Source: Streptomyces caatingaensis
GTDB taxonomy: Bacteria > Actinomycetota > Actinomycetes > Streptomycetales > Streptomycetaceae
Assembly: GCF_001187435.1 (NCBI RefSeq)
Contig: NZ_LFXA01000018.1
Span: 496,001 to 560,000, forward strand
Reading direction: 5' to 3'
DNA length: 64,000 nucleotides
Shown here: positions 41,321 through 49,733 of the stretch, piece after piece
Position numbering within the stretch: the first letter of the stretch is position 1
Layout: every line of letters starts with the position of its first letter
Program-made: the position numbers and the translations under genes
The notes under the pieces: model-generated
Told to the model about the DNA's origin: nothing
The model's input: only the letters and a program-made list of their open reading frames with translations
Databases searched by the model: none

Positions 41321-42688
41321 ATGGGCGACCTGATCCAGCACCTCCGCGAAGGACTCCCCGCCAACGCCGTCCTCACCGACCCGGACGTCACCGCCTCCTA
41401 CGCCAACGACATGGCGAGCTTCTGCGCCGCCGGCGCGCCCGCCGCCGTCGTCCTGCCCCGGACGACGGAGCAGGTCCAGCACGTGATGCGCACCGCCACC
41501 GCGCTGCGCGTCCCCGTCGTCCCGCAGGGCGCCCGCACCGGGCTCTCCGGGGCGGCCAACGCCACGGACGGCTGCATCGTCCTCTCCCTCGTCAAGATGG
41601 ACCGGATCCTGGAGATCGACCCGGCCGAACGCATCGCCGTCGTCGAACCGGGCGTCGTCAACGCCGTCCTCTCCCGCGCCGTCGCCGAACACGGCCTCTA
41701 CTACCCGCCGGATCCGTCGAGTTGGGAGCAGTGCACCATCGGCGGCAACATCGGCACCGCCTCCGGCGGCCTGTGCTGCGTCAAGTACGGCGTGACCGCC
41801 GAATACGTCCTCGGACTGGACGTCGTCCTCGCCGACGGCCGGCTGCTGACCACCGGCCGCCGCACCGCCAAGGGCGTCGCGGGCTACGACCTGACGCGGC
41901 TGTTCGTCGGCTCGGAGGGCAGCCTCGGCGTCGTCGTACGGGCCGTGCTCGCGCTCAAGCCGGCGCCGCCCCGACAGCTCGCGCTGGCCGCCGAGTTCCC
42001 CTCCGCAGCGGCCGCGTGCGAGGCGGTCCGCCGCATCATGGCCGACGGCCACGCCCCGTCGCTGCTGGAGCTGATGGACCGGACGACGCTCCGCGCCGTC
42101 AACTCCCTTGCGGACATGGGACTTCCGGAGACCACCGCGGCCCTGCTCCTCGCCGCCTTCGACACCCCCGACCCCGCCCCGCACCTGGCCGCCGTCGGCG
42201 AGCTGTGCACCGCCGCCGGGGCCACCGAGGTCGTCCCCGCCGACTCCCCCGCGGAGTCCGAACTCCTCCTGCACGCACGGCGGATGGCGCTGCCCGCGCT
42301 GGAGGCGCTGCGCCCGGCCACGATGATCGACGACGTCTGCGTCCCGCGCTCGCGCCTCGCCGACCTCATCGACGGCACCGCCGCCATCGCCGACAAGCAC
42401 GCCCTGACCATCGGCGTCTGCGCCCACGCCGGCGACGGCAACACCCATCCCGTCGTCTGCTTCGACCCCGCCGACGAGGACGAGGCCCGCCGCGCCCGGG
42501 AGTCCTTCGACGAGATCATGGCCCTGGGGCTGGAACTCGGCGGCACGATCACCGGTGAGCACGGGGTCGGCCTCCTCAAGAAGGACTGGCTGGCGAGGGA
42601 GGCGGGCCCGGTGGCCATGGAGATGCAGCGCGGCATCAAGGCGGTCTTCGACCCCCTGGGGCTGCTGAACCCCGGCAAGGTGCTCTGA
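41321..42688 (+). CDS. FAD-linked oxidase, GlcD/D-lactate dehydrogenase type
   Basis: A 455-residue flavoprotein. The FAD (PCMH) domain shows VVLPRTTEQVQHVM, VPVVPQGARTGLSGAAN, VVEPGV and TIGGNIGTASGGLCCVKYG. The C-terminal substrate domain has GVCAHAGDGNTHPVV and GTITGEHGVGLLKK, and ends in the usual DPLGLLNPGKVL. These enzymes oxidise 2-hydroxy acids such as glycolate or D-lactate; the exact substrate is unknown. It stands alone between the hppD terminator and ssgG. Confidence 0.92.
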   Translation: MGDLIQHLREGLPANAVLTDPDVTASYANDMASFCAAGAPAAVVLPRTTEQVQHVMRTATALRVPVVPQGARTGLSGAANATDGCIVLSLVKMDRILEIDPAERIAVVEPGVVNAVLSRAVAEHGLYYPPDPSSWEQCTIGGNIGTASGGLCCVKYGVTAEYVLGLDVVLADGRLLTTGRRTAKGVAGYDLTRLFVGSEGSLGVVVRAVLALKPAPPRQLALAAEFPSAAAACEAVRRIMADGHAPSLLELMDRTTLRAVNSLADMGLPETTAALLLAAFDTPDPAPHLAAVGELCTAAGATEVVPADSPAESELLLHARRMALPALEALRPATMIDDVCVPRSRLADLIDGTAAIADKHALTIGVCAHAGDGNTHPVVCFDPADEDEARRARESFDEIMALGLELGGTITGEHGVGLLKKDWLAREAGPVAMEMQRGIKAVFDPLGLLNPGKVL

Positions 42689-42769
42689 GCCGGGACGCGG
42701 GCCGGGGGCGCCGCCGCGCGGGCCGCCGCGCGCGCCGCCCGCGGGGCGTCCCGCCCTCGCCGCCCGGCC

Positions 42770-43180
42770 CTACGCCCCCAGCAACTCCCGCAACCCCTCG
42801 TCCAGCGCCAGCCACTTGCCCTCCGCGCCCCGCTCCACCAGACGCAGCGTGCTCTCCAGCCAGGTGCGCACCGCGGGGGCCGGCGCCTCCAGCAGCGCCT
42901 CGCCGTCGGGCGACGACAGCGCCACGCACACCACCGTCCGCCCGCCCGACGAGCCGGGCCACACCCGTACGTCCCCCGAGCCGCAGGCCCGGTGGACGCC
43001 CTCGGCCAACAGCTCGCGCGCGAAGGTCCAGTTGACCGGCGACCGCGAGGTGACGTGGAAGGCGATCCGGACCGCGTACGGGTCGTCGGCCCGGTAGCTC
43101 AGCCGCGCCGGCACCGGAATGCTCCGCCCCGGCTCCAGCACCAGGTCCATCTCCAGGTCTCGTTCCACCACGGCATGCAT
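42770..43180 (-). CDS. ssgG: SsgA-like sporulation protein, probably SsgG
   Basis: A 136-residue SsgA/SsgB-like protein (SALP) specific to sporulating actinomycetes. Family blocks are LVLEPGRSIPVPARLSYRAD, DPYAVRIAFHV, VNWTFARELLAEG, GDVRVWP and WLESTLRLVE. These cytoplasmic proteins help place septa and peptidoglycan synthesis in aerial hyphae. The symbol is suggested by recalled position beside hppD in S. coelicolor, where ssgG lies; sequence alone cannot separate the paralogues. The start is the ATG at 43180. Confidence 0.88.
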   Translation of the reverse strand: MHAVVERDLEMDLVLEPGRSIPVPARLSYRADDPYAVRIAFHVTSRSPVNWTFARELLAEGVHRACGSGDVRVWPGSSGGRTVVCVALSSPDGEALLEAPAPAVRTWLESTLRLVERGAEGKWLALDEGLRELLGA

Positions 43181-43521
43181 GAAGTGCGCCCTCTTTCGTC
43201 CTCTGTCCGCCGCGCGGCCCTCACGACCGGGCCCCGCACCAGGACAGAGCGGACCGGCCCCGCGCCATGACGCGACTTCGCGCCGCGGCGCCTCCCGGTC
43301 GCACGTGTGAGTGGTCCCGTCGGCGTCACGTCCACGCAGAGGGGAGCCGTCTGGTAGACCTGTTGGCTGCGCCCCGGGTTGTCTTTTGCGCATAGAGGTC
43401 ACATGGACGTGCGCCCGCAGTCGCGAGCACCGGACCCGGAGCGGTACACAGGACACCACGCCAGTGCGGCAGACTGCCTGACATCCCAGCACGGCCGAAC
43501 AGATACGGGACACCGGAGACC

Positions 43522-44955
43522 ATGAGCGCACCCATCCCGGGATCCGCCGACGGCAGCCCCAGCCAAGGCTATTACCCGGACCCGTCCATCCCCGGCTACA
43601 TCCGCTACTGGAGCGGCACCGCCTGGGTCCCCGGCACCAGCCGGCCCGCGCCCGCCGAGGGCGAGCCCCTGCCCGGACCGCCGCCCGGCCTCGCCCCCGC
43701 GCCGCTGCCCGCCCTCGCCGCGCCGCGGCCCGTGCCGCCGTCCCCCTCGCTGGCCGGCCAGGGGCGGGACGAGACGGGGCCCGTGTTCTTCGACGAGGAG
43801 CGGCTGCCCGCGCGGCGCGAGCCGGGGGCGTGGGGCGGAGAGCCGTCGGCGTCCGCCGCGCACGGTCCGCGTGTGCCCGGCGCGGGGCCCGTGGAGCCCG
43901 TTCGCGAGGGGACGATGGACCTCGGCGGCCGCAAGCCCGGGCCGGTGCCGTCCGGGCCGCGGGTCCACCACGGGCCGTCGGCCCTGGCCCCGGCCGAGCC
44001 GCAGCCGCAGGGCCCGTGGCCGGAGGAGGGCCGGCGGCCCGGCCCGGCGCAGCAGCCGGGGCACCGGACCGCGGCGGGGCGGCCGGACGGTGGGGTGTCC
44101 GGGGGGCCGTGGTCCCCGCCGCAGGGGCTGTCCCCGCAGCAGCTTCAGCAGCAGCCCGCACCACAGGCGGTGCAGCAGCCTCAGCATCCTCAGCGGCACC
44201 CGCAGCCCCATTCCCAGCCCCAGCCCCATTCCCAGCCCCAGCCCCAGCATCAGTCCCAACTCCAGTCCCAGCCTCAGCCCCAACTCCAGCCGCAACCGCA
44301 ACCCCAACCGCAGGGGCAGCTTCAGCCGCAGGGGCAGCCGCAGCCTCAGCCGCTGCCCGCCCCGCAGGCGGCCGCCGCGCCGCTCGCCGTGCGCGAGGGC
44401 GGGGTGCCCGCGCCCTGGAAGCCGCCGACGGAGAACCCCTTCCTCCAGGCCGCCCGCCAGGAGGGCCGCCCGGCGGGGCTGGGCCGGCGGCTGGCCGCGC
44501 GGCTCGTCGACACGGCCGTCCTCGGCGGCGCGCTCGCCGCCCTCGCGGTGCCGCTGTGGGGCAAGTCCGTCGAGCACATCGACGAGAAGGTGGACCGCGC
44601 CAAGCGGTCCGGGCAGACCGTGACCGTCTGGCTCCTCGACGGCACCACGGGCACCTATCTGGCGATCGTGCTGGCCGCGCTGCTGGTCGGCGGGGTGCTC
44701 TACGAGGCGCTGCCGACCGCCAAGTGGGGCCGCACGCTGGGCAAGAGGCTGTGCGGGGTGCGCGTGCTCGACATCGAGTCGCACGACACCGCGTCGTTCG
44801 GCGCGGCGCTGCTGCGCTGGCTGATGTACAGCCTGCCGGGGGTCCTGGGGGTGGGGCTGCTGGGCGTCGTGTGGTGTCTGTTCGACCGGCCCTGGCGCCA
44901 GTGCTGGCACGACAAGGCGGCGCGGACGTTCGTGGCGTCCTCCGGCGGCGCCTGA
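43522..44955 (+). CDS. RDD-family membrane protein with DUF2510-like start and Gln/Pro tract
   Basis: A 477-residue protein. The N-terminal SQGYYPDPSIPGYIRYWSGT is a short Trp/Tyr-rich DUF2510-like segment. A long Pro-rich linker follows, including a near-pure Gln/Pro/His tract at about residues 200-282 (bases 44120-44370). The C-terminal RDD domain (GLGRRLAARLVDTAVLGGAL, WGRTLGKRLCGVRVLD, RQCWHDKAARTFV) has about three helices. RDD proteins have uncertain roles, some as ion antiporters. A second RDD gene follows after 83 bases. Confidence 0.88.
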   Translation: MSAPIPGSADGSPSQGYYPDPSIPGYIRYWSGTAWVPGTSRPAPAEGEPLPGPPPGLAPAPLPALAAPRPVPPSPSLAGQGRDETGPVFFDEERLPARREPGAWGGEPSASAAHGPRVPGAGPVEPVREGTMDLGGRKPGPVPSGPRVHHGPSALAPAEPQPQGPWPEEGRRPGPAQQPGHRTAAGRPDGGVSGGPWSPPQGLSPQQLQQQPAPQAVQQPQHPQRHPQPHSQPQPHSQPQPQHQSQLQSQPQPQLQPQPQPQPQGQLQPQGQPQPQPLPAPQAAAAPLAVREGGVPAPWKPPTENPFLQAARQEGRPAGLGRRLAARLVDTAVLGGALAALAVPLWGKSVEHIDEKVDRAKRSGQTVTVWLLDGTTGTYLAIVLAALLVGGVLYEALPTAKWGRTLGKRLCGVRVLDIESHDTASFGAALLRWLMYSLPGVLGVGLLGVVWCLFDRPWRQCWHDKAARTFVASSGGA

Positions 44956-45038
44956 CCGCCGGGGCGGTCGCCGGTGAGGGCAACTCGAACGGCATACGGG
45001 CGGATGCGGCGTCCGGGCCGCCGGGTTCTACTCGGGCC

Positions 45039-45719
45039 ATGAGCACGGACCAGCCGCAGGACGACGACCCGTTCCGCCAGAAGCCGCCGGGCGACCTCCC
45101 GCCGTACGGGCACGCCCCCGGCAACGGCCCGCCCGCCGGCGGACCGTACCCCGGCGGGCCGTACGGCGGCGGCCCGGGGCCCGGCGGTCCGTACGACACG
45201 GGCGGACCGCCGCCGCCCGGCGGCCCCGGCGGTCCCTACGGCGGGCCGGGCGGGGCGACCGACCCGCTGGCGGGCATGCCGCCGCTGGGCAACCGCTTCA
45301 AGCGGCTGGTCGCCCGGGTCATCGACTTCCTGATCGTCTCGATCCCGGTCAGCCTGGTCTACTCGGCCTTCACCTGGAACAGCTGGGATCCCTACCGGGA
45401 CAACACCAAGAACACCGGCCTCAGCATCCTCATCGCCATCGTCTACTTCCTCTACGAGGGGCTGATGCTGACGGCCCGTGGCCAGACGCTCGGCAAGATG
45501 GCGCTGCAACTCCGGGTCGCCGTGCTGGAGAACGGCGCCGTCCCGCAGAACGGGCCCGGCTGGGTCCGGGCCGCGGTCTACTGCCTGCCGTGGATCGTGC
45601 CCTGCTGCGGCTTCGTCTTCTGGGTGATCAATGTGCTGTGGTGCACCTGGGACCAGCCGTACCACCAGTGCATCCACGACAAGGCGGCGAAGACGGTCGT
45701 GGTCTCAACCGTGCAGTGA
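45039..45719 (+). CDS. RDD-family membrane protein
   Basis: A 226-residue protein with a Gly/Pro/Tyr-rich N-terminal part (about residues 1-85) and an RDD domain. The domain includes LGNRFKRLVARVIDFLIVSI, YEGLMLTARGQTLGKMALQL, and a C-terminal WCTWDQPYHQCIHDKAAKTV block that closely matches the preceding RDD gene's end. The two genes are probably an old tandem duplication. The function is unknown. Its stop overlaps the end of the opposing small membrane gene by 15 bases. Confidence 0.88.
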   Translation: MSTDQPQDDDPFRQKPPGDLPPYGHAPGNGPPAGGPYPGGPYGGGPGPGGPYDTGGPPPPGGPGGPYGGPGGATDPLAGMPPLGNRFKRLVARVIDFLIVSIPVSLVYSAFTWNSWDPYRDNTKNTGLSILIAIVYFLYEGLMLTARGQTLGKMALQLRVAVLENGAVPQNGPGWVRAAVYCLPWIVPCCGFVFWVINVLWCTWDQPYHQCIHDKAAKTVVVSTVQ

Positions 45720-45998
45720 GTGCTCGCCCACCCGGGCGGGCGCCGACCCCGCGCGCTGCCGCGGGGCGCGGGGACCCCGGGCCACCGTCCGCGGCGGCCG
45801 CGCCGCCCGGGCCGGGCGTGGGCTCCGGCGGGGGAGCGGCAGGAGGGAGGCGACGACGAGCCCGAGCGCGAGGGCGCCCAGGACGACGACGGCGACCCCG
45901 GTGGCCGAACTCGTCCCCGACAGCAGGAGCATGGCGAGGGTCGACAGGACGACGGTGACCGAGCCGTAGGCGATCTGTGCTGACGTCGGACGCGGCAT
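45705..45998 (-). CDS. Small two-helix membrane protein
   Basis: A 97-residue protein with two adjacent hydrophobic segments (QIAYGSVTVVLSTLAMLLLS and GVAVVVLGALALGLVVASLL) and a long basic Arg/Pro tail. The ATG at 45998 starts shortly before the first helix. The tail is of poor complexity and overlaps the RDD gene end, so the true C-terminus could differ. No family recognised. Confidence 0.6.
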   Translation of the reverse strand: MPRPTSAQIAYGSVTVVLSTLAMLLLSGTSSATGVAVVVLGALALGLVVASLLPLPRRSPRPARAARPPRTVARGPRAPRQRAGSAPARVGEHSLHG

Positions 45999-46178
45999 GA
46001 CGGGATCCGTCCTCGGGGGGATGGTGGGGTGCAGAGCCGACACGTACGTACCGCAAAAAGACTCTACGGTCCTGTCTGCCCGAGCGGAACCGCCGACAAC
46101 CGTGCGCTTGCCCGCGGTGAGGTCGCGCCGGGGTCGCGGCGGCGCCGGGGGGCGCTCGCGCTTGCCGACGCGCTTACT

Positions 46179-46216
46179 GACACCACCGGTCGGGGCGGGG
46201 TGTCACCGGTGGTGTC
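46179..46216. repeat. Perfect 12-bp inverted repeat in a 382-base gap
   Basis: GACACCACCGGT (46179-46190) and ACCGGTGGTGTC (46205-46216) pair exactly around 14 bases. A third copy of CCGGTGGTGTC stands at 46329-46339, 42 bases before the next gene. The gap 45999-46380 otherwise shows no gene. The three sites could be operators of the downstream gene. Confidence 0.5.
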
Positions 46217-46380
46217 CCGGGTCCGGAACGGATCCCGGCCGTCCGCTCGCTGGGTTATTGTTTCCGCAGGTCAAAAGCGTTTTTTCGGAATCCCCTGGCG
46301 GGGTGCCGGGGTTCGCGGTTGGATGCTTCCGGTGGTGTCCTCTTATTGACACGAGTGCTCCGGCGGAGGGTGGTCGCCCG

Positions 46381-46716
46381 ATGGCAGGCGGTGGTTTCGT
46401 CAAGCTCCCGGACGGGAGTGTGGTCGTCGCCCTGTCCCTTCCGTGTCCGTCCGGCGACGGAGCGGGGACGACCGGGGAGCGGGTACGGGTCCTCGTCCAC
46501 GCGGCCAACCGGGCGCGGGCGCTCACCCGCGTCCGGAATCTGGGGCTCCGGGCCGTGTACCTGCGGGGGAACAGCGAGCCGCCGTCGCCCGACGAGATCA
46601 GCGCGGCGCTGTACCACCCTGAGGGGCTGGTGTGGCGGGCCGTGCCGGGGGATGAGACGGAGTCCTGGCATCCGATAGGGCGGTTGCTGCGGCCTCGGCG
46701 GGGGCGGGCCGCGTAG
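46381..46716 (+). CDS. Conserved-looking hypothetical protein
   Basis: A soluble protein of 111 residues: GGGFVKLPDGSVVVALSLPC, then VRVLVHAANRARALTRVRNL, then NSEPPSPDEISAALYHPEGL. The pattern of beta strands and a helix suggests a small globular domain; I do not recognise it. The ATG at 46381 follows GGAGGGTGG. Its last codons and stop fall inside the left arm of a 45-bp inverted repeat that recurs at the end of pncA. Confidence 0.65.
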   Translation: MAGGGFVKLPDGSVVVALSLPCPSGDGAGTTGERVRVLVHAANRARALTRVRNLGLRAVYLRGNSEPPSPDEISAALYHPEGLVWRAVPGDETESWHPIGRLLRPRRGRAA

Positions 46717-46941
46717 CTTTTTTCTCTCCCCGCCCTGCCCTTTCACCGTTTCCGCAGGGGCTGCGCCCCTGGGGCGGACCGCCCTGCCGCGCGGGCGAGG
46801 CGGGTCCGCGCTGCCGCGCGGTGGCGGGGGCTACGCCCCCTGCACCCCCTTGCGGGGCTCTGCCCCGGGGTCGGGCCGCGCTCCGCGCGGCGGGCGGGGG
46901 GGCTCCGCCCCCTGCACCCCCTGATCGCGGCTCCGCCGCTC

Positions 46942-46991
46942 GTCCTCAAGCTCGCCCAGAGGGGGTACCCCCTCTGGGCGAGCTTGAGGAC
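46942..46991. repeat. Perfect 50-bp palindrome
   Basis: The palindrome begins GTCCTCAAGCTCGCCCAGAG and is centred on GGTACC at 46964-46969. Every base pairs with its mirror, with no loop. A diverged version with the same GTCCTCAA and TTGAGGAC ends lies at about 56091-56159. Confidence 0.8.
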
Positions 46992-47270
46992 AACCGCTCG
47001 GAGCGCGGTTGCGGGGTCCGGGGCGGAGCCCCGAAGAGGGGGCCAGGGGGCGCAGCCCGGGGGGCGCAAGGGGCGAAGCCCCGAGCCGCCTGCGCGGGGG
47101 GGCACCGGTCCCCGCCCCACCTGCGTGGAGCGCGCCGCCCCGCTCACCGCGGCAGCGTGCGGTCCCGCCCCGCCGGCGCAGAGCGCGGTCCGGTCCGGGG
47201 CGCAGCTCCCGGAAGGGGGCCCAGGGGGCGCAGCCCCCGGTGGGGTGCAGGGGCGAAGCCCCGCCACCGC

Positions 47271-47410
47271 GCGGCTTCGCGCGGCTTCGCGCGGCTTCGC
47301 GCGGCTTCGCGCGGCTTCGCGCGGCTTCGCGCGGCTTCGCGCGGCTTCGCGCGGCTTCGCGCGGCTTCGCGCGGCTTCGCGCGGCTTCGCGCGGCTTCGC
47401 GCGGCTTCGC
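47271..47410. repeat. Tandem repeat, 14 copies of a 10-bp unit
   Basis: The unit GCGGCTTCGC is repeated 14 times without a mismatch. Each unit is itself a short hairpin. The array is followed by a run of GCGC-rich sequence and lies inside the GC-rich island. Confidence 0.92.
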
Positions 47411-47531
47411 GCGGCCGCGCGCGCGCGCCCGCGCGGAGCCGCGCGGTCCCGCCCCGCGCGGAGCGCGGTCGGGCCCCCGGGGCAACAGGCCCGCAGAAAC
47501 GGTGAAAGGGCGGGGCGGGGAGAGAAAAAAG

Positions 47532-48125
47532 CTACGCCGCCGCGACCACCGGCGAGCCCGCCAGCTTCACACCCGCCCGCCGCATCTCCTCCACCGCGGA
47601 GGCCACCGTCTCGCGGGCCACACCGGCCGTGAGGTCGAGGAGGACCGTGGTCGTGAAGCCGAGGCGCCGCGCGTCGAGGGCGGTGGCGCGGACGCAGTGG
47701 TCGGTGGCGATGCCGACGACGTCCACCTCGTCGACGTCGCGCGCGTGCAGCCAGTCCTCCAGCGACGTCCCGTTCTCGTCGGCGCCCTGGAAGGCGCTGT
47801 AGCCCGCTGCGTAGGCGCCCTTGTCGAAGACGGCGGCGATCGCGCCGGAGGCCAGGGCGGGGGCGAGGTTGGGATGGAAACCGGAGCCCTCCGTACCGGC
47901 GACGCAGTGCACCGGCCAGGAGTCGACGTAGTCGGGGTGGTCGGAGAAGTGGTCCCCGGGGTCCACGTGCATGTCGCGGGAGGCGACGACATGGGCGTAC
48001 CCGGCCGTGGCCTCCCCGACCAGGTCCGTTATGGCCGCCGCGACGTCGGCGCCGCCGGCCACCGGCAGGGCGCCGCCCTCGCAGAAGTCGTTCTGCACGT
48101 CGACGATGATCAGTGCACGGTTCAT
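47532..48125 (-). CDS. pncA: Nicotinamidase, isochorismatase family
   Basis: A 197-residue enzyme that deamidates nicotinamide to nicotinate for NAD salvage. The catalytic residues are visible: Asp9 (IIVDVQNDFCEGG), Lys in VFDKGAYAAGYSAF, and Cys in ATDHCVRATALDA. Metal-binding residues lie in RDMHVDPGDHFSDHP. The ATG is at 48125. It is followed on the same strand by the nicotinate phosphoribosyltransferase gene upstream, so consecutive steps of the pathway are adjacent. Its stop lies in the right arm of the island repeat. Confidence 0.93.
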   Translation of the reverse strand: MNRALIIVDVQNDFCEGGALPVAGGADVAAAITDLVGEATAGYAHVVASRDMHVDPGDHFSDHPDYVDSWPVHCVAGTEGSGFHPNLAPALASGAIAAVFDKGAYAAGYSAFQGADENGTSLEDWLHARDVDEVDVVGIATDHCVRATALDARRLGFTTTVLLDLTAGVARETVASAVEEMRRAGVKLAGSPVVAAA

Positions 48126-48235
48126 GGCGCTCGATCCTTCGGTGAAATGGCCCTCGGCCGACGGTGCGGATCGGCTCTCTGTGACCGAGGGTAGTGAGTC
48201 CCGTGGGGCGATGGGAGGAGGAGCACAGGGGGCGG

Positions 48236-49564
48236 TCAGAGGTACTCGGTGGGCAGCACGGGCTCCCCCCTGGACAGCTGCGTCGCGGAGAGCGGCAGGA
48301 CCGAGCGGGCCGCGATGTGCCGTTCGCGCGCCGCGTCCAGCGGCTCGCGGCCGACGACGCTGCCGCCGCGGACGAGCTCGACCAGGAGCTGCCGGTCCAC
48401 GAGGTCCGCCGGTACCGGCCCGGTGCCGACGACCTCCGCCTCGGCGACGCCGTCGGCGTCCAGCCGCCGCGCGGCCCACTTGCGGCCGCCGATCGACATC
48501 TTGCCGCCCATGGACTTCTTGGCGACCGGCCGCAGCGGCGCGTCCGGCCCGTCCCCGTCGGCCCGGGCGACGAGCTTGTAGACCATCGAGCAGGTCGGGT
48601 GGCCGCTGCCGGTCACCAGCTGGGTGCCCACCCCGTAGGCGTCGACGGGCGCGGCGGCCAGCGAGGCGATCGCGTACTCGTCGAGGTCGCTGGTGACCAC
48701 GATCTTCGTCTTCCGCGCGCCGAGGTCGTCGAGCTGCTGGCGCACCCGGTGGGCGAGCAGCAGCAGGTCGCCGGAGTCGATGCGGACGGCGCCGAGCTCG
48801 GGCCCCGCGATCTCGACGGCCATCTTCACGGCCTCCTGGACGTCGTAGGTGTCGACGAGGAGGGTGGTGCCGCCGCCCAGGGAGGCGACCTGGGCACGGA
48901 AGGCGTCGCGCTCGCTGTCGTGCAGCAGCGTGAAGGCGTGCGCACTGGTGCCGACGGTCGGGATGTTGTAGCGGAAGCCGGCGGCGAGGTCGGAGGTGGA
49001 GGCGAAGCCGCCGACGTAGGCCGCGCGGGCGGCGGCGACGGCCGCCAGCTCGTGGGTGCGCCGGGCGCCCATCTCGATCAGCGGCCGGTCGCCCGCGGCG
49101 ACCGCCATCCGGGAGGCGGCCGCGGCGACGGCCGAGTCGTGGTTGAGGATGGAGAGGATCACCGTCTCCAGGAGCACGGCCTCGGCGAAGGTGCCCTCGA
49201 CCCGCATGACGGGGGAGCCAGGGAAGTAGACCTCGCCCTCCGGATAGCCCCGGATGTCGCCGCGGAAGCGGTAGTCGGCGAGCCAGGCGAGGGTGGGCTC
49301 GTCCACGATCCCGAACCGCTCCAGGAACTGGAGGACGGCGGGGTCGAAGCGGAAGTTCTCCACCGCGTCCAGGACGCGCCCGATGCCGCCGACCACGCCG
49401 TAGCGCCGCCCCTCGGGCAGCCGGCGGGTGAAGACCTCGAAGACCGAGCGCCGGTCGGCGGTCCCGGCGCGGAGGGCGGCCTGCACCATCGTGAGCTCGT
49501 ACCGGTCGGTGAAGAGCGCCGTCGACGGCACAGCCACCGGCAGCCCCAGGTCCGCAGCGTTCAC
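48236..49564 (-). CDS. pncB: Nicotinate phosphoribosyltransferase
   Basis: A 442-residue enzyme that couples nicotinate to PRPP, giving nicotinate mononucleotide. Family blocks are TALFTDRYELTMVQAALRAG, SVFEVFTRRLPEGRRYGVV, GGFASTSDLAAGFRYNIP, GTSAHAFTLLHDSE, VRIDSGDLLLLAHRVR and SDLDEYAIASL. The GTG at 49564, giving MNAADLGLPV, is preferred because GGTAGGGG precedes it; an ATG at 49582 is an alternative. It works with PncA, encoded 110 bases downstream, in the Preiss-Handler route. Confidence 0.94.
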   Translation of the reverse strand: MNAADLGLPVAVPSTALFTDRYELTMVQAALRAGTADRRSVFEVFTRRLPEGRRYGVVGGIGRVLDAVENFRFDPAVLQFLERFGIVDEPTLAWLADYRFRGDIRGYPEGEVYFPGSPVMRVEGTFAEAVLLETVILSILNHDSAVAAAASRMAVAAGDRPLIEMGARRTHELAAVAAARAAYVGGFASTSDLAAGFRYNIPTVGTSAHAFTLLHDSERDAFRAQVASLGGGTTLLVDTYDVQEAVKMAVEIAGPELGAVRIDSGDLLLLAHRVRQQLDDLGARKTKIVVTSDLDEYAIASLAAAPVDAYGVGTQLVTGSGHPTCSMVYKLVARADGDGPDAPLRPVAKKSMGGKMSIGGRKWAARRLDADGVAEAEVVGTGPVPADLVDRQLLVELVRGGSVVGREPLDAARERHIAARSVLPLSATQLSRGEPVLPTEYL

Positions 49565-49733
49565 TTGGCCCCTACCTCGCATTTCCGTTCCGATGACACC
49601 CGGATGCTACCGCCATTACTCGTCAGACTGACGATTTCGGGGGCCGTTTGTGCGCGCGGACCGGCGAGGTGGCAGCATGGAGTCAGTGGGCGGACCGCCG
49701 CGGGGCGGCGGAGAAGCGAGGTGTGGAGCCGGC

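Larger units (their letters stand above)
46711..47537. repeat. GC-rich hairpin island 2 bounded by 45-bp inverted repeats
   Basis: The arms at 46711-46755 and 47493-47537 match over 43 of 45 positions. They start GCGTAGCTTTTTTCTCTCCC and continue with a CCCTTTCACCGTTTC boundary unit. Each arm contains the stop codon of the gene it borders, so two convergent, unrelated genes share the same ends. Inside are GGGGCTGCGCCCC-type hairpins, a 50-bp palindrome and a 14-copy tandem repeat. No gene lies within; open frames there are Arg/Gly/Ala artefacts. Confidence 0.75.

Noticed and set aside
43352..43364. DasR-like word CTGGTAGACCTG before the RDD gene
   Set aside because: Two bases are missing from the palindrome centre and the flanks do not match the consensus.
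47271..47410. CRISPR-like array
   Set aside because: The 14 units of 10 bp are contiguous without spacers, so this is a simple tandem repeat. No cas gene is in the window.
46821..48194. Long open frames across the GC island at 46.7 kb
   Set aside because: They translate the hairpin repeats into Arg/Gly/Ala/Phe strings and cross the stop regions of the real genes, so they are not genes.
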